Shown in pieces: positions 47,613-59,410 of a stretch of 64,000 nucleotides of DNA. Under the pieces are notes generated by a model. The model worked only from the letters and a program-made list of their open reading frames with translations. It had not been told where the DNA came from and ran no database searches. The first letter of the stretch is position 1; each line of letters starts with the position of its first letter. This stretch comes from Verticillium longisporum (Eukaryota; Ascomycota; Sordariomycetes; Glomerellales; Plectosphaerellaceae), in the NCBI GenBank assembly GCA_019188255.1, contig JAETXT010000002.1, positions 5,146,001-5,210,000 on the forward strand, read 5' to 3'. Position numbers and translations under genes: made by a program.

Positions 47613-50600
47613 TTCGATGTCGTCGTCCGGCAGACTCATGACCACTAGGAGGTGGGCCCTGTTACAGACGAAGACACGCGTTACTGTCCTCATGGACTTG
47701 CAGGCCACCAAGGCACGGTGATCCATGAGTCGACGACAGATTTCTGCAAATTACTACTGCTTACGCCAACTATCTCTTTGTTCACAAACGCGCGCAGGGG
47801 CGGGGTAAGGGTGGGCTTTCATATTCGCAGGCGTTCTTGCAGGAGCTCCATCAGGACGACTTGAAGATTATTTCGACGACCAAGGGGACACAACGGGGAA
47901 GCGGGCAGGCACCCGGCCCTCACTATATTGGAGAAATAGCATTTACTACACAGGTCATGATGGTGTTCAGTTGTTTTTGGGCCGGGTTGGCCGTTTGCTG
48001 GTGTCCAGCAATCAGCACGACGGGAGAATGTAAACTATCAATTATTGGAAACACAGAGTATCAGTCAAGGTTGATTTCACGACCCTTGCTCGTCATTCAG
48101 CCCACAACTAGCAGTATACTCGACGTACAGCATATTTGACTCGGAGCAGCTGAGGGCGGGGCAACTGCAGTGGCTCCCGCCTCACCAGTCAGCTTCCACC
48201 CCTCTCACTTTAACGTTTCTCCATTCTTTTTAGAACTTGGGCCCTTTGTGCCTGTGCCTGTGTTCGGATGACGAGCTGTTGGGGTTGTCCGGGCAGGAAC
48301 ACCGCTGGGAACCAGCTTGGTCTGACGTGAGCTGGGCTCCAGGAATCGCCATGCCCTAATTTCATCCTTGCGTTGTTCAAGGCCTTTGCCCGACATTCGA
48401 ACATTCAGTCACCTTCCGCGGGGGGAGGCAAAACTTTGACGACGAACTCAGGTGGTTGCCCTCTGCTGCTGGTTGGAGGTGGGGGTGAGCCGGGCTGGGC
48501 CTATCTCTTAGCCTCTGACCCCCCTACCCCCCCTTCTTCTTGCCCCTTTTCGCCATGCCGGTTCCTGTTGTAAGCATGAGGTGGTTGAGGGTGTGAAGAG
48601 GGGCCAGGTAGAAGGCTGGCAGCAGCCGTCGCAGATTGCCCATAGGCAATCGCCCGAAGGCTGGGCGCCCCTGGGTAGGGGGATTACTTAGTTGACGGGG
48701 GACGGCGGGTAGGGAAAAGGGTGTGAGGCTTCACCTTGGCTCGTTCTCTGCCCTTCTGGTATGGGTGTGGGGGAAATGTCGCTCTTTGGACCGGGTGCGG
48801 CCCTCTGGTATCGAGGTGAACTCGGGCGAGGGGGGGGCCACGGATCTGAGCTTGGTGGCTACCCGTGGGTGGGTTGGGACGGACATACCTAACGGTTGAG
48901 ATGGCCGGCCGATGAGGTGATTCGACGAGACTTGTTGATGGAGCGAAGAACAAGGGGGGTGTTGATGCAACCGCCGTTCTTCGCCCGAGGTTGCGCTGAG
49001 CCACAAGGCCACAATACAACATTGGGCTTTGGTTCCAGTACTTCAGGCAAAGGTTCGTGACATCATGACCAAGAGTTCACGACACACCACCATGCGCATC
49101 GTGCTGGACCTGACTGTGTGGCGCTGCTTAGGGGCACAGGATCTGGTGGAGGGTGCACTTCTCTGACCATGTTGCCTCTTTGTCGTGCCATTTTGAACGT
49201 CAGACGAGGATCATTTCCGTGTCATGGAGGAAGCTGACAATGAGACCACTCGGTCATCAACCGCGGCCGTCCGCTCACCGTAGGTTTCTCCTGGTCGCCA
49301 GTCTGTAGGCCTCATGCCGAAAACGCCCTGCTCAAGATTACTGCTTTCGGCCCATGCATTGGCGAAATAAAAGCTGAGCTTTCGTGCCGTGCGTTGGATA
49401 AACTCCAATCAGCCAGCCATCAGCGGCCCGCGTGCGCTGCCGCTTATGGGTGAGCGGCTGTCGCGACGACACGTGGACGGACTCGGCAACAAGGTCGACG
49501 GCCCCCCTGCCCCTGACTAGGTGTGATAGAAATGTCAGACGTTCCTTGTAGTGAGAAAAGGGCGATTCGTCAGACAGGCCGCGCTTAGGAGCATATGAGA
49601 AGTGGTGGTCCTGGAACAGAATCGGATTGGTGGCCTGCCATTGCGGCTGCAAAGGCGGCAAGGTGCTCGAATGGACGAGTTTGGGGGCAAGAGACTCCCC
49701 GGAGCATGGCCTCGGTTCCGAATCTCGGTCGAGCGTCGCTTTGCCAAGGTAGCCTGGCCGTGGCCGGTGAAGAATGTGGCAGCAAGTGCAAAGGCCATTT
49801 CTGTTCGACGCGCCTCATGCTTTTCACAACACTGTGTGGAGGAGACAATGTCTCATTGCTACTTTCTGAAGCGTGCTCCAGACTCATCCATGGCAAACTT
49901 TGAACACTTGCCCCAGCTGCGTGGACAGTGATTAGTGGACAGCTGCAGCAGATGCACACAGCGCGATGTAACACTGCTGCACCGCAGCGATAACGGCTGG
50001 CCCGTTCGTGGAGGTCCGCCCCAGGCCCTGCACCCTCGGAACACGACGAAAGGGGGCAACAAACAGCCTTGGGGCTCCTTCGTCCCTCGGTTGCGGCCTC
50101 GAATATGCACAGCCCGTGCCACAATGCACGTTTCGGCGGAAAGATGCTGATGAGCAATTGACTTGATGCTGTCATACGAGACGCTGCATGAAAGAAGAAA
50201 GCTACGTAAATCCCTTGGTCCAACAACGAGGGACGCGGGCGACATAGACTCGTACGTGGTTGTATTGCATGGTGGCTACTTTTGGTCGGGTTGGCCTGTT
50301 CAGCAAGGTCTCGATGTGGTTGAATCTTGGAGGAGCTGAGCGACGAAAATGGACTCGTCATACTGCGTCTCAGAATGCTCTGACAGAGACTCGGAACCCA
50401 GTGTGGCCTTCGTTCGAATAGCCGTCTTCGGTCGAAACAGCTGTCCAATGTCTGGTGTTTGGAATCGCCGCTGCCACATGCTGGTCAGTGGCCATGGGAG
50501 GCCAACCGCATGTCAAGCTGTCAAGCTCTCCGATGCCTTCCTCTTTGGAACATCGCCACAAAGGGCCTGCTCCACGAGCCTTTCAGCCTTTGTAGCGAGG

Positions 50601-53600
50601 CGGAGATGTGGCATTGCTTGTATCCATCATCTGAGCGATGAGTGGCATGTCTGGATATCGCAGCTTCTCGCGTGGCGAAGGCTCTCTGGTCTATACTCTT
50701 GGCGCGTCAGTCGCCGCTTTCGATGTGCAGAATGAGTGTCTAGAATGCTACTGCAGGTTCTAGACTATGCGAGCGTGTTATACGGCTTCAGAGGCTAGGG
50801 TCTGGTCAGAACACGGAGACAACTCAGTCACCGCATGATGTTTCCGACTCATCAACTCCAGGTACCAGCCCAGCTGAGCCTGCTCAAGGCAGGTGAAGGT
50901 GCACTGTTAACTTGAACTTGGGACGGTGTTTGCGGAGTAATCACCCATCAAAATCCCGGGATGGCTTGTTAGTTTTCTCAGCACAACGACACTAGAAAGG
51001 AATGCAGTGCTCCCGTTATTCCAGGTCTGTGGGTAATCAGGGTAGGGGTTCCTGTTTCGTTTGGGTGGACGAGGCGAGGCTCGTGCCCCCGGGGCTTCGA
51101 GAATAAGTTTCCGATGGCGTACAGACGTTCCACGGCGGGAGGGGCTGCTCGTGGAAGGCTCGTTTCGCCGTCTCTGTTCATTTCCTGTTGCGCGCACATT
51201 ACCGCTCCGCGACCTGGACTTCGGACGGTATGTCTGGCATCTGTCAGGCCTCTTTGCATGACGTGTGTTCAGCAGTCTCGACAACATGGGAAACCGGCAG
51301 AGCGTGTGCCCGTTTCTTAGAGCTGTAGCATCAGAAGAAGATGTACAGCTACGACAACCGTCCCTGATCTTGGCCAGCCAATGTCAGGCATGACAGAGGC
51401 TTGGTCATGGATATGATGGACAAGGACGGCCGTTTTGATGAGTGAGGCGGCGGCCTCGGCAGTTCGGGGCGCATAAATGACCGGCCATGTCTCTCATCGA
51501 TCGACTGTGGCGTCTTGTGTGCCGGAACTTGCGTGATAAGCTCGGTGGTGAGCGAGGAAGGGGGTGTGAGAGGCAAAGGATCTCGACGTCATGCTGAAGA
51601 GTTTCGGCAGCCCTTCTGGGTCAGCGTCTTGCATGTTTGCCCTGTCTTTCCCATGAGAGGTCAACAGGGGGCTCTGTTGGCCGTATACATCGACCACACA
51701 CAAGAGCCTGGAAACGTACCAGCGCTCGGAAACCGGAGCTGGATGATGGACGCTTGGCCAAGCTAGGCAGGATGACGAGATTTCGACACTTGTGCCATGC
51801 ATGTTCATGTTGAAAGAGCGGGGTTATGGGATGGATCTGACGGACCGAGCCTTCAGGCCAAGGTGCTCGGGCTGTTAATGGATAGGAAATGGATAAACAA
51901 TCTGAAGTGATGGAGATGATGTATGGGCACTGATTCGAAAGACTGTTGATGCGGCCCACCATCCGCCGTATTGAAACTGTCCGTCTGGGCGATGTCTGTG
52001 TGGGTGGACGACACGGCAGAGGTCGGTGCGGAACGAAGTGCATGGCGTGGTGTTGCATGGGCGCAGGATTACTAAAGCTGGGAGGCGAATGTAGACGATC
52101 ACGTGATGTCAGTCACCACAGACAGCAAAGGGCGCCCGCCGACCTCAACCCGCCTTGCACGCACACCGAGGTAATAAGGCAATGGATGGTAGACGCACGA
52201 CGCTGCGTTTGATCCCCCACAACGGCATCCACTACCTTACCTACCTAGGTACCGGTAGACCACGCATCAGATCCCGCGATGTCGATCCTCAGCGCCCCGA
52301 AGCATGCTTGGCCCGCACGCCCTACACCAGCAACCGTTGGATCTTGCACCGAGACTTGCATGCTCAGCTCGTGTTGCTGGTCTCGGACCTGACCTGGACC
52401 TGGGCTTGGGTATCAAGCTCCTTTGGTGCGTCCCGAAACCGTTCTTGTTGGCTACCTCGAAACCTTGAGCTTTTGGCAGACCTCTGCGTCTGTCCCCTGG
52501 CCCTTGGCCCTTGGCCCAGCTGTCCCGTCGCCTGAGGATCAGAGTAAAGCAACGCACGAAGCCGAAGCTGGCGACCTCAAGGAGACGCTCCAATCTCTCG
52601 GGGCTCACAATGCAGGACTTGGCTGGACAGGGCCTCTGTGATCGCTTTTCAGCGTGTGAACTGTGGGAAACGGGCATCTACGTCTTCTCGTGCCGAACAG
52701 CATCACTGTCTGATGTCAGACGTCCTTTGTTGGATGCTGGCAGATGCCAATTTAGGAAACCGCCGTGCCACACAGTCACAGGGCCCTCGGTCCTCTACCG
52801 TCCCTAACGTCGCTCCTTGTCGACCTGGCCCACCGAGTTGACCTGGCTTGCCTGGCCCCTGAAGCCCGACCACCCGCATCCTCGTGTCTGATCCATTCCC
52901 CGGTCTGACAGAACATGCTTGCTTTATCCCCAGACCCATGCACAGCCTTGAGCCAGCCTTGGGCCAGCTGGCCCGTTTCTCATGCCTATCTTGGTGCATC
53001 TCTCTGGAGTAGGTCTTCGCCAAACCTATCACGAAGCTCAGCCTAGGCCTTGCTGCACGGCAAATAAGCAGCCGGCCAGGGATGCCCCGTCCTCAGAGAG
53101 CACCTTGCCAGGACTGGACTCAAATCACATCACGCATCAACATTGCGCCTAGTTGGAATGGCTGGTGCGCATCCTTTTTGGTCAACCCCGTGCGAACATT
53201 TTCCGTACCTGGTAGTCGTGCTCTTGGGCTTTCATCCTAAAGCAGGTGCGCTCACGGCCATCCAATAACTCATAGCACCCTGCCTCCGTCTCCCACACCA
53301 CGCGCCCCAGGTATACGCTCCCCGGTCGGGCGGGAACAGGCGATCCCAAGCTCAGGCCAGCTGTGTGTTCTGACACAGCGGGATGTCATCCAGGGCCTCC
53401 TTGATTATGAAAACATCATCCCCCGCTCCTTAGCTCCCACTCTTCCCCACGGAACAGTCGAACGAACTCAGCTCCATGCAACCTCGTCCTTTTGTTCAAC
53501 ATTGCTCGGCAAATCTTACATAGGTGACGTACCTCTGGATTCCTCTTGGTTCCTTGACCCAGGCAGACGACAGAAATTGTACTGGAAATATTCAGCTCTG

Positions 53601-53776
53601 CTCCGGGAGCCTTCTTACCCAACCTCTCTTCACTTTCTTCTAGCTCGACGCTCGAGACATTTTAATGGTCCGTAATCACTACTTTTGAAAGGACCTGAAC
53701 ACCCCCTACCAACTACTTGGTCGTCGAGACATCAACACTGCACGTACCCCATTGCATCTCGGGACATACAATCACC
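47613..53776. other. 6.2-kb gene-poor gap between the two regulators
   Basis: It contains overlapping GC-rich frames on both strands, the longest at 49585-50448 (-), but that one lacks an ATG at its start and has random-looking composition. A TACCTAGGTACCGG word lies at about 52240. The right end is a long upstream region for the CMR1-like gene with TCGACGCTCGA at 53645. Nothing else is supported. Confidence 0.4.
53645..53655. promoter_or_regulatory. AflR-type palindrome TCGN5CGA upstream of the CMR1-like gene
   Basis: TCGACGCTCGA is about 122 bp upstream of the ATG at 53777 and matches TCGN5CGR. If functional, it would place the CMR1-like regulator downstream of the AflR-like one. Confidence 0.42.
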
Positions 53777-56700
53777 ATGGTCTTCTGTGCCTACTGTGGT
53801 AAGAGCTTTACCAGAAAAGAGCATCTGGAAAGGCATATCCCAAGTCGTACGTCTCCTCTGCTAAGAACACTCATCCGCTCGAAAACGTGGCTCACAGGCT
53901 CCTAGATACCAACGTCAAGCCCCATCGATGCAGTGCCTGTCAACTATCCTTCGCACGCAGGGACCTTCTGCAGAGACATCATTCTACTTATCACGAAGCG
54001 AGAGATCCAATGGAGCCCTTGCCAGGAGGTGTTCCTACGGTAGCCGGCCGTACCCCTATCGCCTGTCAAAACTGTGCCAATGCGAAGACTGGATGTGACA
54101 AAAGATTCCCTTGCTCGCGGTGCGCCGAGAAAAACTTGCCATGCGCAGCCAGATTTGCGCGAAGATCCTCCAAGGCAGCCGTCAGGGCTGCCCAAGCCAG
54201 CGCCACCTTTCAGCAGCAGCTCATGCCTCCTGGGGTCCAAGGGCACCAGCCTGTCCATCCCATAACCCTCATGGACATCACGCCGACATTGAGTAAACAA
54301 GCATCGCCGCCACAGCCCCTGACGTCCGCTGTACCGCAAACGGACCAATTCATGGCAAGCCAGAAATCTTCACCTTCACGTTCCCATCGTGGCTCCGTCG
54401 ACTTCCCATCACCGTTCGCACATGCCGAAGCCCTTGAGGAGTTCATGCAGCTTGACAATATTGACAATACTGACTTTATGAACCTGAACCCCAACTACCA
54501 AGACATGATGACCTGGCCCGACTACTCATTGGATTTCGACATGTACAGCAATGCGATGGGTCCTCTTCCTCAAGACTTGTCGATGCCTACCTTTGCAGAC
54601 TTTAGTGACATTGCTTCAACGTCGGATCCTATGACGACCGCGTCATCGCGAGGCTCGACACACACTCGGAGTACCAGTATCATTTCGGCCGCCGAGTTTG
54701 AAGCTTCTTTCAGGACCACCATGGAACCTGTTGTGGAATCTATAAGCGGCGAAGCCACCATTGCCGAGTTTGAGGTCGTCGTTGCTGCCGAGAATTCTTG
54801 GCCGCTGGCCCGTTGTAATCCGCCTATCTACTCTAGCACATGCCCTCGTACAGCCATCGTTCACCTCGTGTGCCTCGAGCGGAAGTGCTAGGTAGGAGGC
54901 ACCTGGAGTCCACTCGTGTCGTACTTCGAGACGGTAGTCTGGTATTCTTCCGACTTGGCCTCCGTCATTCCAATGTCCTCGCGCACACGCGACAGGATGC
55001 TGGCCATCACCCAGTCCTTCCTCCACAAGGCACTTGACGTCCATCGCGGCGGCATCAGCAAGCAAAACCCGGGCTATTCGAGCCCCAATGATTTCAGCTT
55101 CATCGTCCTTCCGCCTCCCAAAATCCTGGAATATTTCCTCCGCAGCTACGTCCGCAGCCTGTCTTACTATTACCCCCTCGTGGTCGCCGGCTGCGTTGAC
55201 CCCAACGAAATGCTCATCAATAATCAAGCTTCAACGCTTCTCGTGCTTCTCATGATTGCACAGGGCGCCTCTGCTGTCCCGATGGCCGAGGCCAGATATC
55301 TTTCCGCAGGTCTTATCGAGACATGCCGCATATCCCTGTTTGACATGATCGAGAAGGACGTCGAGCTGTCGGCGGACCCAGTGGCCTTGCGGTGCGCACT
55401 ACTCTTCACAACCCTTGGCGCATGGAGTGGTGACAAGTGGCTGATGGACATTGCCATGGGTCAGAGGGGCATGTATCTTTCTGTGAGCATACACATACAC
55501 CCCAGCTGGATCACTCAAATTTAACATCGTCTAGATGCTCAGGCATGCTGGCATGCTCGAGATCCAGCCGTCGATGGTTCCGGTACCAAAAAGCACAACG
55601 AGCAGCGAACTGCAGTGGAGGGCATGGTTGCACCGCGAACTCCAGAATCGGTAGGGCTACCCAAAAGATCCCCCCCTCAGAATTAAGCTCACGATATACC
55701 AGCCTGGTTTACAACTGGGTTATAGCGGATCAAGAGCTCAGTTTGTTTCATGACACGCCCCCCATGCTTGCGATCACAGACCTTCGATGCCCCTTGCCTA
55801 GTCCCGAGGCTCTCTGGATGAGCTCCAGCTCAGAACAGTGGTATGCCAACGTGCAGCGGATATATGGCCACTCCACAAACGGTGGCTCTCAAGGCTCCGC
55901 TGCTTCTCTTACCCCGTCACTTCATGACATCTTCCAAAGCTTCCTTCACGATGATCTCACACGCCGACATCCGAACATCTCACCCCACCAATTGCGCCTT
56001 CTCCTCCACCCCCTTCAGGCACTACTCTGCCACCTACGACAAATGCTCTCGTGCTTCCCCGACGCGCTGACTAGTCAGCACCTCACATCGAAGACCGTGA
56101 CGAAGTCAAGCACCTTGCAACGCCTGGAGGAGGTACAAGCCCTTTTACAGAGGTGGTACGAGATTGCCATGGTAACTTACAAAGCCAACCCCAGCTGCGA
56201 GACGACCCGCTGTAATCTGGTCATGTTCCACGTCATCTCGCTCAACGCAGTGAGCAGTTTCCCCGAAATCGAACGCCTTGCACGCCGAGAGGGCCTGAAT
56301 GGAACCCTCTGGGAGCTATCTATGCGCCACAAGCTCTGCCTCTTCAATCCAGAGGAAGCCGTCTTTCACTGCGGGCAGATAATGCGACTCATTCGCGCCA
56401 TGCCCTCTGATCGTCGACCTTGCTGGTGGTCGGCTGCTGTGTATCGCGCCACCCTGATTCTGTGGGCGAACACTGTCACGACGCTGGACCCCACCTTGCA
56501 AACAGCGCAGCAGGTGCGGAATAGTTCGTCCTCTCCCGTGTCTTCAAATGTGGACGAGGAGCGGCGACAGGAAAGCACCGCATCCAAAGACCACAGCTTG
56601 ATGGATGCAAGCATCATCATTGACCAAGTCACACCGGAGGATCCCTGTCTGATCAGATATCTCTGGAGCGGAGGCAAGGGCATCATCATGGTGACCCGCC

Positions 56701-56879
56701 GAGACGGCCGCACCGTCGGGCTTGAGAGTCCACCCGACGTTCTCAACTACGGCATTGGTGTCATTGACGAGGGTTTCACCAGCCGCATCGGCGACGGTAT
56801 CAAGCGCAAGTTGGCGTCACTAAACACGTACTGGAGGGTTGATTCGCCTGATATTCCTGTTGCGCCGGGCATGGCATGA
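53777..56879 (+). CDS. CMR1/PIG1-type melanin regulator homolog, interrupted by in-frame TAG
   Basis: Transcription factor with two C2H2 fingers plus a Zn2Cys6 cluster, the layout of the melanin regulators Cmr1 and Pig1. Exons are 53777-53846, 53906-55482, 55535-55650 and 55703-56879; all introns are GT-AG. Finger 1 uses C4, C7, H20 and H24, the last completed across intron 1. Finger 2 uses C32, C35, H48 and H53. The Zn2Cys6 cluster uses C77, C80, C87, C93, C96 and C103. A fungal-specific domain follows (WPLARCNPPIYSSTCPRTA, then RTRDRMLAITQSFLHKAL). Codon 352 (54889-54891) is TAG. The conserved frame resumes directly after it (GTWSPLVSYFE) in the same phase, so this is a point nonsense change, not an intron or frameshift. 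Full length would be about 979 aa; as sequenced, translation gives 351 aa without the C-terminal domain. A CAG-to-TAG change would fit RIP-type C-to-T mutation, but read error is possible. Confidence 0.88.
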
Positions 56880-58364
56880 ATTCCTTTTAGACATTTTACC
56901 ATTGGCTTTATTTACTTTTACAAACACCTCTCGATCCTTGCTTTTCTACATTTGTTTGACAGAGCCATACCACTTGACAAGGCATGAGGAGTACCCATAT
57001 GGTTTCCTTCTTCTTTCCTTCTCAGGCACTCAGGCAAGGAGGAAAACGGCGTTGCTGCCGTATCTCTTAGTGGACGAGAGGCATTTCATGACCAGCACCA
57101 GGCATATGATAGGCGTAGAAAGGAGGGGACACACAGGCGTACACCCATCGAGGTCTGCTAGGCAGTGAATACCAAGTGTATCGATTATCCCGTTTATGCA
57201 CGCACTCACACCACTTGCCACTGTGATACGAAGTGAATACCGTTCTGAGACTTTGTCTGGGCTCAGTACGAGCGCGGTCTCTCCGATTGGAGGCCCCAGA
57301 GATTTCCGTCCCGCGCGCGCGTGCGTCGGGATCTCGTATGAAGATTGCCAAGAAGCGTGGGGAGAAGGAGAGGCCACCTGCCCGGTGTGTGGCTCATGCA
57401 TACGCGGCAAGAGAAGCACAACGGACCCAGCCCAACATCTCCGGCGCAGTGGTAGCGGTCCACAGACGGTGACCCTCTGTGAGACCGGGCGCCGCGGGGG
57501 GGGGCACGAAGGAGGGGCGAGAAAGGGTCCGAAGGCTAGCGGCCCGGAATTCACGGGACTGTATGGACCTGGGTCGTCGCCGTCGGAACATGCGGCTGGG
57601 TGTTGGTGATACAGATCAGGATGCTAAGAAGAGTATGCCTGCGCGGCTGAAGCGGATTAGGATAACGAGGCCAGGGTCCAGCGTTGTGCAATGTTTGTCG
57701 CGCGTTCCGCGCTGAGTGGACGGTTTCCGCGCTCGCGTTGGTATCATAGGTGCACCGGTAGGTAGCGTCTATGACACGTCCATATCCTTGCAGCATGATC
57801 GATGGAGACTGTGGTGGTCGGGACCGAAGAGGCATATCGCGAGGTGACCGGTGAGGAAGCATGAAGGTAGCATTCCCGCCAACCGGTCACCGCCAAGAAG
57901 TTTAGCTCTGGCCTTGCTTCTGAAGAAGGGACATCATCTCAGTCGGAAGCTGATCCGACCGTGCCGCGTGAAACTTTAATGGTTAGCAGCGTCTGAACTG
58001 CGAGGACAGCAGGGTTCAAGATCGGAGGCAGTAGTGGATCGACATCGTACAGGGGGGGGCGCGTGCACAGCAATCTTGGTAGGCAATATCGGCTGCAGGC
58101 AGAGTGTGATTCTTGTCCCCGGAATTTCAGCCGCGGATTGCAGAATCAATATGATGCCATGTAACGCTTCTGAACGGTTGCCATCCGATCTCCATCATCA
58201 TGATTCATCATCATACAGGATTTCGTCCTGCTTTGCCAACACTGAATGTCGTGTCATGCGGGTTCCACAAAATTGCATGTTGGGCATCGGATTTTCTGCA
58301 TACGCGCCGAGGCGGCGATGCTTCCTTCTTGCGGTCCTCATTTAGATCAATTCGGCTACGTCTG
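56880..58364. other. Intergenic between convergent CMR1-like and GT8 genes
   Basis: This 1.5-kb region holds both 3' ends. Frames at 57030-57715 overlap on both strands, contain G and C homopolymers, and show no motif. No gene is supported. Confidence 0.4.
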
Positions 58365-59410
58365 TCAGAAGCCGTCGTCAATGCCGTTGGCCTTTTCTTG
58401 CCTCCTCCTCTCACCGTCAGCGTTGCCCCACCATTTGTGCGTCTCCTGGTCTTCAGGCTTGCCCGCGTTCGTCCAGGTACCGTCCTGTGCCCGCTCACCC
58501 CAGGGCTTGGGGGCGAGGATGTAGTGGACAACCTTGACGTCGTCGTCGCTCCAGATGGCGTCGTGAACGCCAGGCCAACGCAATGTCTTGAGGGCGTTGT
58601 AGACATAGGGCAGCGACACCCAACGGCCGCGGAAGAGGTCGCTGAGCAAACTCTGGTCGGCAAAGTCCATGTTCGCGGCGTCAGTCTCCATGTAGGCCAC
58701 AATTTGGGCATAAATGTCGTTGCTCGGATTGACGACCTGGAGGCCGCCATTCATGTAGCCGAGGGGGCTGGCGTCGGGGGGCGGCGCAACGGTTTGGGCT
58801 TCGGCGCGGGCACCGTGCTGGGTGGTGAAGGCGCAGTGGGAGGGGACCCAGTCCTTGGGATAGTGCGGCTTCTTGAGCGGGTTGCAGACGCAGGCGTGTC
58901 CGGCGGCGAAGACTCTAGTGCTTGGGGCAGTGACGGTGTTGCCTTGGGCGGCGATGTCGGGAGCATCGAGAGGTAGGGTCATGAGGTCGTCAATGTTCTG
59001 GCGAACGAGCATGTCGGCGTCGAGCTGGACGACACGGGAATACTGTGTGAGGGAGAAAGGGGTCAATTTGGACCAGCAGTCGTAAAAGCGCGGGTCGTTG
59101 GAGTAATCTTTGCCCTTGGTGGGCAGGAGATAGTCGATCCGCTGCTTTGGAATGCCGCGACGGTCAAGGGCAGCGTGGGCGGCATCGTCGTGAGTATCGG
59201 TGTAAAGCGCAACGAGGGGGTATTGGGACTTGACTTGTCGCAGAGAGAAGTTCAGTGTGAAGAGGCCGGAGAGGTAAGCCGAGTTGGTGATGAGGACAGT
59301 GAAGACTGGAGGAAACAAGCATCAGAAGACGTGTCTCTGGTGAGGGTGAAGCAGAAGGGGCAGGGAAACTGACCCTTGTCTGAGTCTACGGCGCGCTTTC
59401 CGTCAGACAT
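58365..59410 (-). CDS. Glycosyltransferase family 8 (glycogenin/galactinol synthase-like)
   Basis: Retaining sugar-nucleotide glycosyltransferase, 325 aa. Exon 1 is 59374-59410 (MSDGKRAVDSDK), a GT-AG intron is 59306-59373, and exon 2 is 58365-59305. The splice joins to VFTVLITNSAYLSGLFTLNF, the usual GT8 start. The metal-binding DxD lies in VVQLDADML (Asp108/110). SPLGYMNGGLQVVNPS and DMDFADQ-like NMDFADQSLLSDLF are GT8 acceptor-side motifs, and HYILAPKPW near the end matches the family's HF..KPW motif. No signal peptide or membrane segment is seen, so it is probably cytosolic. The acceptor is unknown; similarity is closest in style to the galactinol-synthase/glycogenin-like group. A 13-bp-stem hairpin lies about 120 bp upstream. 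Confidence 0.88.

Noticed and set aside
49585..50448. 287-codon minus-strand frame in the gap between the two regulators
   Set aside because: It has no ATG at its start, a composition without ordered hydrophobic pattern, and equally long frames overlap it on the other strand; no motif is visible.
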